Part shown: positions 1 to 7,392 of the stretch, in pieces
How positions within the stretch are numbered: position 1 is the first letter of the stretch
How the letters are laid out: each line of letters starts with the position of its first letter
NCBI GenBank assembly: GCA_029880025.1
Contig: JAOUPE010000005.1
Location: forward strand, 1 to 22,021
Source of the DNA: Caldifarciminota bacterium
GTDB taxonomy: Bacteria > Hydrothermota > Tepidihabitantia > Tepidihabitantales > JAOUPE01
Direction of reading: 5' to 3'
Length of the DNA stretch: 22,021 nt
Notes under the pieces: generated by a model
Seen by the model: only the letters and a program-made list of their open reading frames with translations
Databases searched by the model: none
Told to the model about the DNA's origin: nothing
Translations under genes and position numbers: made by a program

Positions 1-1
1 T

Positions 2-148
2 GACAAAGACCCGGAAAAGTTAGCTCAGGCTTTAAGTGCATTAGTTAAACGCTGGCACAAAGAGGGTCTGGAACAAGTCGTGTTATTGAAGTTAAAAGAT
101 AAAGTTATTTCCATTTTTGGCGCAATGCGATTAAAGGGAATTGTGTAA
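2..148 (+). CDS. C-terminal fragment of an unidentified protein (5' end outside window)
   Basis: Reading from base 2 there is an open frame of 48 codons ending in TAA at 146-148. It has no start and is entered from outside the window. The peptide begins DKDPEKLAQALSALVKRW and ends FGAMRLKGIV. It is charged, looks like a helix followed by two short strands (VVLLKLKDKVISIFG), and is typical soluble-protein composition. I do not recognise the family. It lies about 100 bases upstream of the PorV-like gene on the same strand, so it could be the preceding gene of the same transcription unit. Confidence 0.6.
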   Translation, partial: DKDPEKLAQALSALVKRWHKEGLEQVVLLKLKDKVISIFGAMRLKGIV

Positions 149-176
149 TATTAAGAATGGGCAAAAAATCCGTATC

Positions 177-222
177 TCTTGATTACGGGGTTGGAATCTT
201 AACGGAATCGCAGTAATCAAGA
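177..222. repeat. 10-bp perfect inverted repeat in the gap before the PorV-like gene
   Basis: TCTTGATTAC at 177-186 is the exact reverse complement of GTAATCAAGA at 213-222, leaving a 26-base loop. A second, mutually exclusive pairing exists: GAATCTT (194-200) with AAGATTC (219-225). Neither is followed by a T-run, so this does not look like an intrinsic terminator. It may be an operator or an RNA switch-like leader, or chance. Confidence 0.4.
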
Positions 223-245
223 TTCTTCTGGCTTATTGATAGTGC

Positions 246-1181
246 TTGACACGGTTGAGACTTTTATTAAACTGTCTGAGTATGGTTAATATTTTCCTAA
301 TAATAAGTTTAATTAGTAGTGACCCAAATGTTGGCACCAACGGTTTCGATTTATTAAAAATTACGCTGCCCGCTCGACAAGCCGCAATGGGCTGTGCAGC
401 ACTTGGTCTGGCAGATGATGCATTTGGTTTCTATTTTAATCCGGCTGGTTTAGTCGATATCGAAGGTCCACAATTTGGTGTAAGCTATATGAATTATGTT
501 GCCGGTGTGCAATTGGGCGCACTGAGTTATTCAAGACCAATGGCGGACAAAGGTTTTGGTTTTGGGTTGACCTATTTGAATAGTGGCTCAATGAAAAAGA
601 CCGATATATCAGGAAATGAAGAAGGCACGTTTAGTGTCTCTTATGCGAATTTCGATGTTGCGCTTGGTTTGCTTTTTACCGAGCCGATAGCGGTCGGTTT
701 AGGAGTTAAAGGGCTCTATAACAAGATTGATACTTTTTTCGCGGTGGGCGCAGGACTTAATCTGGGCGGTAGTTTCTTATTACCAGTCGAGGGTCTGCAT
801 CTTGGCGTAGCGGTAAGGAATATAGGAGCTGTCTTCAAACCGTACCGTTCGGAAAGAGATAAATTGCCTTTGGATTTTGGGGCTGGTCTCAACTATGCGC
901 GTGGCGAAAATCTAAATCTCAATTTAGATTTGGTCAAGTCATTGAGCAGTTCTTTTAGTTTTCGGCTCGGTGCGGAAGCCTGGGCTAATCAATATTTAGC
1001 GGTACGGGCGGGCTATTATTCTTTAGGTTCGGATTTGAAGACCGGAACCGGTTCGGATATTTTAGCCGGTTTGAGTTTTGGTTTAGGCGTTAGAGTACTA
1101 CAATATCAGTTAGATTATGGCTTCACGCCGATGTTAGACCTTGGTCGAGTCCACCGGTTCACCTTATCTTTCGCTTTGTAA
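246..1181 (+). CDS. PorV/PorQ-like outer-membrane beta-barrel protein
   Basis: 311 residues. After a hydrophobic N-terminal segment (about residues 14-24), the mature part opens with the family-typical pattern in which LPARQAAMGCAALGLADDAF leads into FYFNPAGL. The rest is a long run of alternating beta strands rich in Gly and aromatics (GFGFGLTYLNSG, VGLGVKGLYNK, LAVRAGYYSLG) ending in FTLSFAL, as expected of an outer-membrane barrel. In Bacteroidota, PorV carries type IX secretion substrates to the cell surface; related PorV/PorQ-like barrels occur in many uncultured phyla. The frame opens at TTG 246 just after an in-frame TAG. ATG 282 is an alternative, but the TTG start supplies the arginines of a signal-peptide n-region. 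No Shine-Dalgarno is visible for either. yhaM follows 9 bases later. The T9SS-type tails elsewhere in the window fit, but transport function is inference. Confidence 0.75.
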   Translation: MTRLRLLLNCLSMVNIFLIISLISSDPNVGTNGFDLLKITLPARQAAMGCAALGLADDAFGFYFNPAGLVDIEGPQFGVSYMNYVAGVQLGALSYSRPMADKGFGFGLTYLNSGSMKKTDISGNEEGTFSVSYANFDVALGLLFTEPIAVGLGVKGLYNKIDTFFAVGAGLNLGGSFLLPVEGLHLGVAVRNIGAVFKPYRSERDKLPLDFGAGLNYARGENLNLNLDLVKSLSSSFSFRLGAEAWANQYLAVRAGYYSLGSDLKTGTGSDILAGLSFGLGVRVLQYQLDYGFTPMLDLGRVHRFTLSFAL

Positions 1182-1190
1182 TATTTCTCA

Positions 1191-2138
1191 ATGAAAAAAC
1201 AGTATGTCAGTGATTTAAAAGCCGGGCAATTGGTTCAGGATATATTCTATTTAGCTAATCGGGAAATCAGAGATAGGAAGGGCGGCGGTTCTTTTTTAGT
1301 CTTAGAATTATCGGATAGGACCGGTTCGATTTCAGGCAAAGTTTGGGATAATGCCAAGACCTTATCCCTTCAGGCAATACCCGGTCAATTTTTAAAGATT
1401 TCTGGTTCGGTTAGAGAATACAGCGGGTCAATCGAAATCGCAGTCTCGGACTTAACCATTATTCCCTATGACCAAATAGCTAAAGATGATTTTATCCCCA
1501 AAAGTCAATACAATCGTGAGGAACTATTCGCCGAATTAAAAGAGTATCTTATTCAGATAACAAATCCATTTCTTTCAAAGTTAGTGAACCGTTTCTTAGA
1601 GGATAAGGAATTTGTTGAGCAATTTAAATTGGCTCCGGGCGCAGCCAGAGTGCATCACGCCTATCTGGGTGGCTTATTAGAACACACGGTTTTTATGCTC
1701 AGGCTGTCAAAAACGATGGCAAAAGTTTATCCGAAAATTGACTATCCCCTGCTCGTCACCGGGATTATTCTGCATGATGTCGGAAAGGTTAAAGAGTATG
1801 TCTATGACAAAGTGATTGACCATACCTTGGAAGGCAGGTTATTAGGGCATATCGTGCAGGGCTATGAAATGGTCAGCACCCAGATTGATGAAATCAAAGG
1901 GTTTCCGGCTGAACTTAGAAGAGTTTTACTTCATATGATTCTAACTCATCATGGACATCTTGAATTCGGTTCACCCAAAACACCGAAGTTTGTTGAAGCA
2001 TTTTTGCTTCACATGTTAGACTATATTGATGCCCGAGCAATGATGTTTCAGGAGGCGACCGAGAAAAATAAAGGGGTAAAGTGGACCGAATATCATCAAT
2101 TTTTAGAAACCAACGTCTACATTAAAGACCAAGAATAA
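1191..2138 (+). CDS. yhaM: YhaM-family 3'-5' exoribonuclease (OB fold + HD domain)
   Basis: 315 residues, the usual length for YhaM. Residues about 12-92 form an OB-fold nucleic-acid-binding domain (FLVLELSDRTGSISGKVWD, LKISGSVREYSG). Residues about 155-285 form an HD phosphohydrolase domain with the metal ligands visible: HHAYLGGLLEHT (His165), LHDVGK (His195-Asp196), GHI (His220), THHGH (His253/254) and DYIDA (Asp277). The known family degrades RNA, and DNA in vitro, from the 3' end in a metal-dependent way in the cytoplasm. The gene starts 9 bases after the PorV-like stop with no clear Shine-Dalgarno, so it probably shares that transcript. The rsmG frame follows closely. Identification is firm at family level; substrate preference is not visible. 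Confidence 0.88.
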   Translation: MKKQYVSDLKAGQLVQDIFYLANREIRDRKGGGSFLVLELSDRTGSISGKVWDNAKTLSLQAIPGQFLKISGSVREYSGSIEIAVSDLTIIPYDQIAKDDFIPKSQYNREELFAELKEYLIQITNPFLSKLVNRFLEDKEFVEQFKLAPGAARVHHAYLGGLLEHTVFMLRLSKTMAKVYPKIDYPLLVTGIILHDVGKVKEYVYDKVIDHTLEGRLLGHIVQGYEMVSTQIDEIKGFPAELRRVLLHMILTHHGHLEFGSPKTPKFVEAFLLHMLDYIDARAMMFQEATEKNKGVKWTEYHQFLETNVYIKDQE

Positions 2139-2308
2139 TAAAACTGAACCAAAGAGAAACCAGAAAGAGAGAATCTTCGGAAAATTCGTCCCTCTGGTGT
2201 GCTTTCACCAAACAAGTTTCGGAGTTAGGATTTCAACCCACTTCTGAACAAACAACTAAGTTTCAGAAATACCACGAACTGCTTTTAGAATGGAATCAGA
2301 AAATAAAT
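2126..2308 (+). other. Probable N-terminal coding extension of rsmG without a recognisable start codon
   Basis: The rsmG frame stays open upstream of TTG 2309 back to the stop at 2123. The last 35 codons are clearly RsmG-like: VSELGFQPTSEQ, then KYHELLLEWNQKINLVSRKD matches the conserved helix and WN..(I/Y)NL motif that precedes the methyltransferase core. In this stretch there is no ATG, GTG or TTG. The only near-cognate options are ATA at 2135, 2138 and 2303 and CTG at 2144 and 2279. The more distal part (about 2140-2200) is purine-rich and does not look like protein. Either initiation is non-canonical, or the 5' end has been altered by an insertion or sequence error. Confidence 0.6.
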
Positions 2309-2824
2309 TTGGTATCACGAAAAGATACGGCAAGACTTATTTCTTATCATTTTATCGATTCGTTATTAGTATTAAATTATCTGCCCGAAAACAGCACTGT
2401 TTGTGATTTGGGTTCAGGAGCTGGTTTGCCCGGAATTCCAATAAAGATTATGCGCGACGATATTACTCTATATCTAATTGAGTCGATACGAAAGAAAGCC
2501 GCGTTTTTAAGTTTAGTAGCTGAGGAACTTAATCTTGAGAAAATAAAGATTTTGCCGGAACGAGCCGAAAATATCACGGATGTTAAATGCGATGTCGTGG
2601 TAATTCGACTTTTAGGGAAAATTAAAAAACTCGTCCCGGTTGCATTGCCGCTCTTAAATAAATCAGGCAAGATTATTTTTTACAAAGCTCAGACCGCAGC
2701 GGACGAAATCTTAGAGGCAAAAAATGTTTTAGCCAAATTTCAATTCCCGCCAACTTTCCATGAAATTGCCCTGCCCGGAACCAATATCGTTCGCCGACTG
2801 GTAATTATTAAGAAAATTAATTAA
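2309..2824 (+). CDS. rsmG: 16S rRNA (guanine527-N7)-methyltransferase RsmG
   Basis: RsmG (GidB) methylates N7 of G527 in the 530 loop of 16S rRNA using SAM. The core is clear: HFIDSLLVLNYL, then the SAM-binding motif VCDLGSGAGLPGIPIKI, an acidic second strand (LYLIESIRKKAAFL), and KIIFYKAQ towards the end. From TTG 2309 the protein is 171 residues, about 35-40 shorter than usual, because the N-terminal helix with EWNQKINL lies upstream in the same frame without a standard start. Loss of RsmG is known to give low-level streptomycin resistance in other bacteria, so a badly translated gene could matter. It lies downstream of yhaM on the same strand. Family assignment is firm; the true start is unresolved. 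Confidence 0.85.
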   Translation: MVSRKDTARLISYHFIDSLLVLNYLPENSTVCDLGSGAGLPGIPIKIMRDDITLYLIESIRKKAAFLSLVAEELNLEKIKILPERAENITDVKCDVVVIRLLGKIKKLVPVALPLLNKSGKIIFYKAQTAADEILEAKNVLAKFQFPPTFHEIALPGTNIVRRLVIIKKIN

Positions 2825-2900
2825 CTTAAAAACTGTTAAATTTTTCGGGAAAAGGATGTCCTTTGGTGTAATCGCGCTGTGATTTTTTAGATAAAGAAAA

Positions 2901-2927
2901 AGCCCTCAATTAACTTTATTGAGGGCT
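2901..2927 (-). terminator. Intrinsic terminator of the Kelch-propeller gene
   Basis: AGCCCTCAAT (2901-2910) pairs perfectly with ATTGAGGGCT (2918-2927) around a 7-base loop. On the minus strand the stem is followed by TTTTTCTTTAT, a proper U-tract, about 24 bases past the stop of the minus-strand gene. On the plus strand the run after the stem is only TTTA, so it would stop rsmG transcripts weakly. Confidence 0.85.
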
Positions 2928-2950
2928 TTACGAGATTTAAATCGAAGACC

Positions 2951-5900
2951 TTATTTGGCTATTATCAATTTAATCTTTTTAATCTGGTTGGCTTGTGATA
3001 GCTTGGCGATATAAATTCCAGCCGGTAGAACTTTTCCATTTTCGGCTTTTCGGTCCCAGCTTATGACATATTCGCCAATCGGTTTCTCTTCGTTAACTAA
3101 GGTTCTCACGCGTTCTCCTAAGACATTATAGATTTCGAGTCTAATCCTGGTTTGACGGGTGATGCCGTATTCAAGTCGTATATGATTTCGTGCTGGGTTT
3201 GGTTTTATCCATAAACCGAAACTGATTTTCTTTTTACTAAGATTACCAGTTGCCCCATCCGAAATCTCGACCGAAGAATATGAGGAGATCGTATCGAGTT
3301 CTGGTCCATATACCCAAAATTCTTGCTTGTTACCACCCTTTAAGGCAAAAAGGAGACTATCGGCAGTAACAAACGCTGCCCCTCTTTTTACTTTTTTGTG
3401 TTTGAGACCTAATGGAATAGGTGTGCCCATAACCCAGGAGTCACGGGTCTGGTAGTATATCCACATTTCGTTGGTGTTGCCGCCTTTCAGACAATAGACT
3501 CTGCCTTGATAATAGGTCAGACAGCCACCGGCTCTTATTTTTTTATTGCGGTAGCCAATCGGTAATCTACTCAATACACGCCAGCTATCGGATGACACAA
3601 TATAGGCATAAAACTCATCGGAATTGGCACCTTTTATCGCAAAAATCGTATCGCCTGCCGCAGTTAAAGCGCCACCGGCTTTAACTTTTTTAGATGGGTA
3701 ACCTGGGGGAATATCATCAAGTAGACTCCAGGAATCGTTTACTGGATTATAGGTTAAGAACTGTCGGCTACGATTTCCAGAAAGTAGATAGACTCGACCG
3801 CTAATTGGCGCAAAAGCAAGCGCTGCCCCATATTTAGGTTTTCTTAATACTCTGGTCTCGCCCGGCAGTCGAATATACTGCGGAATCGTGCAACGTTCTG
3901 TCCAAGTGTTTAACAGGATATTGTAGGAATAGAATTCCTGAGTATTGCCGCCTTTTATGGCAAATATGTTACGATTGCCGTAGCATATCGAAGTGCCGGC
4001 TTTAGCCTTCTTCTTCTTGCCAGTCTGGGTATTAGAATCAGGAAGTGGTGGTAATGATTCCCATTTTTCAGTTGCTAACTTATAACGGAAAAATTCAAGG
4101 TCGTTGCCTCCCTTAAGCGCATAAATTGCATCTCCCCGGTCATAATCGAAAGTAAGTGCACCGCTTTTTACTTTTTTCCGACTAAGACCTAAAGGAATAT
4201 CCTCCATTTGTGCCCAGCTCTGCACATAAATCGAGTCAGTAATCAGATCGTTTTCACCAATCTGGTCGCCAGGAAGTGCGGTCGTGCATTTTAACGTATA
4301 TCTTCCCAGATCTAAGGATGTGTCCTGAAATGTTATAGTAATGCTATCCCCGGGTTCTAAGGTCAGGTTGGTCTGCACCGATTTATAATAAGTAAAACCA
4401 ATCCATAAATAAGTCCAGAACGGCTCATTAATAGTCGCCGTGCCATAGTTTATGAGTCGAAACTCTGGTGTCACAATTCCGGGCAGACTGTATTTTTTGG
4501 GTGCGACTTTTCTGAAAACCGAAACATCTTTTTTGTAGGGATATATTTTTATCACTCTTCCAGCATTCAATTTATTGCCAGGATAAGAGCCACTAACCGC
4601 GCCTTCGCCGTAAAGATACTGCAACCCTAAGGTGCTGGTTGTATCTTCAATTCCAATGGTTGCGCTTCGACCATAACTATAACGGGCGTCGCTGCAGAAA
4701 ACGTCATTATATTGCAGAGTAATTATACCGTTCTCATGAAGGAGTACTTCAAAACTTATTGGGTCGGAATTTTCTGCGCCCTTACGACGGACATTGTCGT
4801 AGATTATGATAAACTTTCGATTGGGTGGGTCTCCTACTTTCTTGAAATATATTCCACCACCACCAACATCTGGTCCATAAACTAAATCGTCCCAGAAGGC
4901 ATATATCGTATTATTGGGCGGTAATGAATCCGGAATCGAAGTGTTGTCAGGATAACCCGGCGGTGCAATACCAGTATCCGGTCCGATTCTAATCCAGCCA
5001 TTATCCGAAACCCATATTCCTAGGTAGGTTGTGTCGTAAAATCTAAATGGAAAACCGACTGATGAATCAAGCGGAATCCACCGAGCTTGGTTATCACCAG
5101 TAAGGAGTGGGTTCCAGATATAAGGTGGATTTGCATCGATCCAAGAAAAGGTTGGTCCACCTGTAGTATCAGAATCAATCCATCGGTAATCATATACAGA
5201 GACATCCATGCCAATAAAATTGGAGCGGTGAACATAAAGTGTTTCTTCCTTAACATCATTGGTTGGGTCCAAATCACCCGGGAGCAAAGTTCTGACTGTT
5301 ATTCTACCCTGACCTCGGAAACCAGGAGCCCAAGGGTCAAAAATTACAATCGTATCAGCACTTGGGTTCAAATCCACAATCCTGGTACTTGTATAAGGAG
5401 AGGTAGTTGGGCTTGCTATCGATATGATACTACAAACAACCGGCACGTTGATTCGCGGCAAATCCCCCCAGTTCTCAACCCGTGCTTTTGGGGTGAAAAT
5501 TCGATTGGGTGGTCTGACAACTAAATTTTCTTCCGGACTTCCGATAAATACGGTTCGGAAATCATCTGAATTGGGTCTTGGCATTTCGAATTGATAGTTT
5601 AAAACACAACGAATCATGAAATCACCGGCAGGTTCAAATCGGGCATAACTTGTATCATAACAAGCCCAGTAAATAACACTGGTATCTCGTCGTGTATCAG
5701 TTGAAAGCGAAGGCGAAAGTGGTTTGCCTTCAACCTGTATGAAAAACAGATAAAAACTACTATCCCAAATTGCAATTGAATCTAACGAAAGGTCAATCGA
5801 ATTCCAGCCAGGGACTGCGGTTAAAATCCCGGATTCGTAAAGTGGTGTTCCTGGACCTCCGGCTGGTCCATCATCATCACAAATCCGTAATCGAAATTTA

Positions 5901-6985
5901 GTGGATAAAGTGTCCAGGGGTAATGAAAAATGAAACTTTGCGCTTTCAACTAATGCTGGCTGGAAATCTGAAGTAAACTTTACACCCCAACCATATCGTT
6001 CCCATATCCAGCTCGAATCCCCAACCGGGTAACCATCATCATAGCCAAGCTCATCTTTCCAGCCAATCGTCACAATTCTGGTTAATGTATCATTGGTGCG
6101 GTCTCCGTCACCCGAAACATCACACCAGAAATAAGCCAGATAGCTACCGGCACGTGCGTCCCAACCTGGATTAAAGGCATGAACTATCGAGTCTCCTGAA
6201 TTGATAACAGGAATTAAATTTGTAACACTGTAATCAGTAATTGAATCGGGCAGAGTAATTATTAAGCATGTCACCGAAACGTTAACCAAGTTGCTGTCAC
6301 CGATATTCATAAATTTCGCCCTTGGTGCGATTGTGGTTGGTAGTTCAAATCGTCTCGGAAGGTCAATTCTTACTGTGGCAACATCAGTATCATGAATTGT
6401 AAATCCGGTAACCGACATGTTGTCAATACTCCATTGACCAAGACCAGCCTGATTACCTTCAAATACCCAGGCAAAACGGACAAGTGGCTGATTTGTCGCC
6501 CAAGACAAATCAAAAATTTCAAGCCGTGGTGGAACGGTTTGACCAAAATAATTACTAATTTCATAATCCCAGGTTGCACCGCCATTAGTTGAACCCAAAA
6601 GGCTTGCCCGATAGGCACCAATTAGGTGAGTGAAGTAAGTTGAGCAGCGAAGAGCGATATCATAATAGTCTGCGCAGCTAATGACTGGTGAAATCAATGA
6701 GTCTGGTGCATCGCCGGTTATTTGATCTCCAATTAGGCAGGCATAGGGAGTTGCATTAGCTGTCCAGGGCGGTTGATTCAAATCCTTTCGGTGCCAATCA
6801 TTGGTCGAAGGGGTGCCTGTATAAAAAATTCTCCAACCAGTCGGAGGGCTTGTGGTTGACCAAGCGCTATTAAAGTTCTCACCAAAGATCGTTGCGGCAA
6901 AAATAGCTGATGTAGTAGATAGCAGCAAGATTACTATGATTGATGCTTTTGGGTTAAAGCATTTTAAAATATTAAAGAGGTTCAT
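2951..6985 (-). CDS. Large secreted protein: jelly-roll, CARDB-like and nidogen-like domains, six-blade Kelch propeller, T9SS sorting domain
   Basis: 1344 residues. Residues 1-30 are a signal peptide (hydrophobic core IIVILLLSTTSAIFA). About 31-195 resemble a choice-of-anchor/MAM-like jelly roll (FGENFNS...PPTGW, GQWSIDNMSVTG). CARDB-like spacer domains lie at about 200-308, 478-590 and 818-922, each ending in an NDxxxxxIxV-like strand. About 595-815 are nidogen-like (FPFRFYDTTYLGIWVSDNGW, YAFWDDL). Six Kelch-type blades fill about 926-1232, each with IYALKGGN..EFF.Y and a terminal W. Residues 1256-1344 are the Ig-like sorting tail (IKPNPARNHIRLEY, YNVLGERVRTL, LPAGIYIAKL). It is probably a cell-surface or extracellular binding protein; the ligand is unknown. 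A strong AAAGGAGG precedes the ATG by 4 bases, and a consensus promoter lies at 7114-7141. It forms a monocistronic unit with its own terminator. Confidence 0.85.
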   Translation of the reverse strand: MNLFNILKCFNPKASIIVILLLSTTSAIFAATIFGENFNSAWSTTSPPTGWRIFYTGTPSTNDWHRKDLNQPPWTANATPYACLIGDQITGDAPDSLISPVISCADYYDIALRCSTYFTHLIGAYRASLLGSTNGGATWDYEISNYFGQTVPPRLEIFDLSWATNQPLVRFAWVFEGNQAGLGQWSIDNMSVTGFTIHDTDVATVRIDLPRRFELPTTIAPRAKFMNIGDSNLVNVSVTCLIITLPDSITDYSVTNLIPVINSGDSIVHAFNPGWDARAGSYLAYFWCDVSGDGDRTNDTLTRIVTIGWKDELGYDDGYPVGDSSWIWERYGWGVKFTSDFQPALVESAKFHFSLPLDTLSTKFRLRICDDDGPAGGPGTPLYESGILTAVPGWNSIDLSLDSIAIWDSSFYLFFIQVEGKPLSPSLSTDTRRDTSVIYWACYDTSYARFEPAGDFMIRCVLNYQFEMPRPNSDDFRTVFIGSPEENLVVRPPNRIFTPKARVENWGDLPRINVPVVCSIISIASPTTSPYTSTRIVDLNPSADTIVIFDPWAPGFRGQGRITVRTLLPGDLDPTNDVKEETLYVHRSNFIGMDVSVYDYRWIDSDTTGGPTFSWIDANPPYIWNPLLTGDNQARWIPLDSSVGFPFRFYDTTYLGIWVSDNGWIRIGPDTGIAPPGYPDNTSIPDSLPPNNTIYAFWDDLVYGPDVGGGGIYFKKVGDPPNRKFIIIYDNVRRKGAENSDPISFEVLLHENGIITLQYNDVFCSDARYSYGRSATIGIEDTTSTLGLQYLYGEGAVSGSYPGNKLNAGRVIKIYPYKKDVSVFRKVAPKKYSLPGIVTPEFRLINYGTATINEPFWTYLWIGFTYYKSVQTNLTLEPGDSITITFQDTSLDLGRYTLKCTTALPGDQIGENDLITDSIYVQSWAQMEDIPLGLSRKKVKSGALTFDYDRGDAIYALKGGNDLEFFRYKLATEKWESLPPLPDSNTQTGKKKKAKAGTSICYGNRNIFAIKGGNTQEFYSYNILLNTWTERCTIPQYIRLPGETRVLRKPKYGAALAFAPISGRVYLLSGNRSRQFLTYNPVNDSWSLLDDIPPGYPSKKVKAGGALTAAGDTIFAIKGANSDEFYAYIVSSDSWRVLSRLPIGYRNKKIRAGGCLTYYQGRVYCLKGGNTNEMWIYYQTRDSWVMGTPIPLGLKHKKVKRGAAFVTADSLLFALKGGNKQEFWVYGPELDTISSYSSVEISDGATGNLSKKKISFGLWIKPNPARNHIRLEYGITRQTRIRLEIYNVLGERVRTLVNEEKPIGEYVISWDRKAENGKVLPAGIYIAKLSQANQIKKIKLIIAK

Positions 6986-6989
6986 TATA

Positions 6990-6997
6990 CCTCCTTT
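6990..6997 (-). promoter_or_regulatory. Shine-Dalgarno of the propeller gene
   Basis: On the minus strand AAAGGAGG is followed by TATA and then ATG at 6985. This fixes the start codon and shows that the lineage uses a canonical anti-SD at its highly expressed secreted genes. Confidence 0.8.
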
Positions 6998-7063
6998 CTT
7001 ATAGCCAAAATTATGGGAATTATTATTTTTACAACTGCTCCTGAATCAACCATTAAATTATTG

Positions 7064-7103
7064 CCCCAGTCTCCTTTTATTCGCGATTTTTCTAAGACTG
7101 GGG
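7064..7103 (-). promoter_or_regulatory. Stem-loop at the 5' end of the propeller-gene mRNA
   Basis: CCCCAGTCT (7064-7072) and AGACTGGGG (7095-7103) are perfect reverse complements, 9 bp, with a 22-base AU-rich loop. From the minus-strand promoter at 7114-7141, transcription should begin near 7107, so this hairpin would form within a few bases of the mRNA 5' end. 5'-terminal stems commonly protect mRNA from RNase attack; a regulatory role is also possible. Confidence 0.6.
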
Positions 7104-7113
7104 TCTCTTTCAA

Positions 7114-7141
7114 ATTATAGAGAGAATAAAGAATTTGTCAA
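7114..7141 (-). promoter_or_regulatory. Sigma-70 promoter of the propeller gene
   Basis: On the minus strand TTGACA (complement of 7136-7141) and TATAAT (complement of 7114-7119) both match consensus exactly, with a 16-base spacer. The start point would be near 7107, giving a leader of about 120 bases. Confidence 0.8.
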
Positions 7142-7178
7142 GGAAAAATTGTAAAATTCTCTACACCCGACCATTCTC

Positions 7179-7207
7179 TTGACAGGTGAGTAAAAGATAA
7201 TTACAAT
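7179..7207 (+). promoter_or_regulatory. Sigma-70 promoter of tnaA
   Basis: TTGACA at 7179-7184 and TACAAT at 7202-7207 are separated by 17 bases: a perfect -35 and a five-of-six -10. Transcription should start near 7213-7215, giving a tnaA leader of about 180 bases. Confidence 0.8.
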
Positions 7208-7296
7208 GGGCGGTGGAAAAGAAGAAAGTTTTTGGTTGTTGGTTTTTAGTTCATAGACTAACCCTGTTTGAAATCACCTATAACCAAAATAAAGAA

Positions 7297-7389
7297 ATGA
7301 CAGAATGCCTTACGAATATTTGCCTTGAGAGATTATTTGATAGGCAAACAACTAATAACAAATTTCTAACAACTGATTCAAGGAGGTAA
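7297..7389 (+). CDS. Possible short leader frame upstream of tnaA (30 codons)
   Basis: ATG 7297 opens a 30-codon frame (MTECLTNICLERLF...) ending with TAA at 7387-7389, three bases before the tnaA ATG. Its last sense codons, AGG AGG, are the tnaA Shine-Dalgarno. The same frame is open further upstream to GTG 7213, exactly where transcription should begin; that 58-residue version contains one Trp at codon 10. There is no Shine-Dalgarno for either start and no resemblance to the E. coli TnaC ending. It could couple translation to tnaA or be a chance frame. Confidence 0.2.
   Translation: MTECLTNICLERLFDRQTTNNKFLTTDSRR
7380..7386 (+). promoter_or_regulatory. Shine-Dalgarno of tnaA
   Basis: AAGGAGG followed by six bases (TAAAAG) and ATG 7393. 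This ideal spacing fixes the tnaA start. Confidence 0.85.
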
Positions 7390-7392
7390 AAG

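Larger units (their letters stand above)
6986..7392. other. 407-base divergent regulatory region between propeller gene and tnaA
   Basis: This gene-free stretch holds two back-to-back near-consensus sigma-70 promoters, whose -35 boxes are 37 bases apart. Leftward it carries a leader of about 120 bases that opens with a stem-loop. Rightward it carries a leader of about 180 bases to tnaA that contains a short frame ending 3 bases before the tnaA start. Both genes have strong Shine-Dalgarno sequences here. Confidence 0.75.

Noticed and set aside
2176..2869. Similar segments flanking rsmG (TTCGG...GGTGT at 2176-2200 and 2844-2869)
   Set aside because: Only about 18 of 26 positions agree, with a gap; this is compatible with chance in AT-rich DNA.
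5087..5524. 145-codon plus-strand frame inside the propeller gene
   Set aside because: It lies wholly opposite a well-supported coding region, with no ribosome site or recognisable domain.
7206..7256. Trp-containing 16-codon frame MGGGKEESFWLLVFSS as a TnaC leader peptide
   Set aside because: Its ATG overlaps the -10 box, so it would not be in the mRNA made from the visible promoter.
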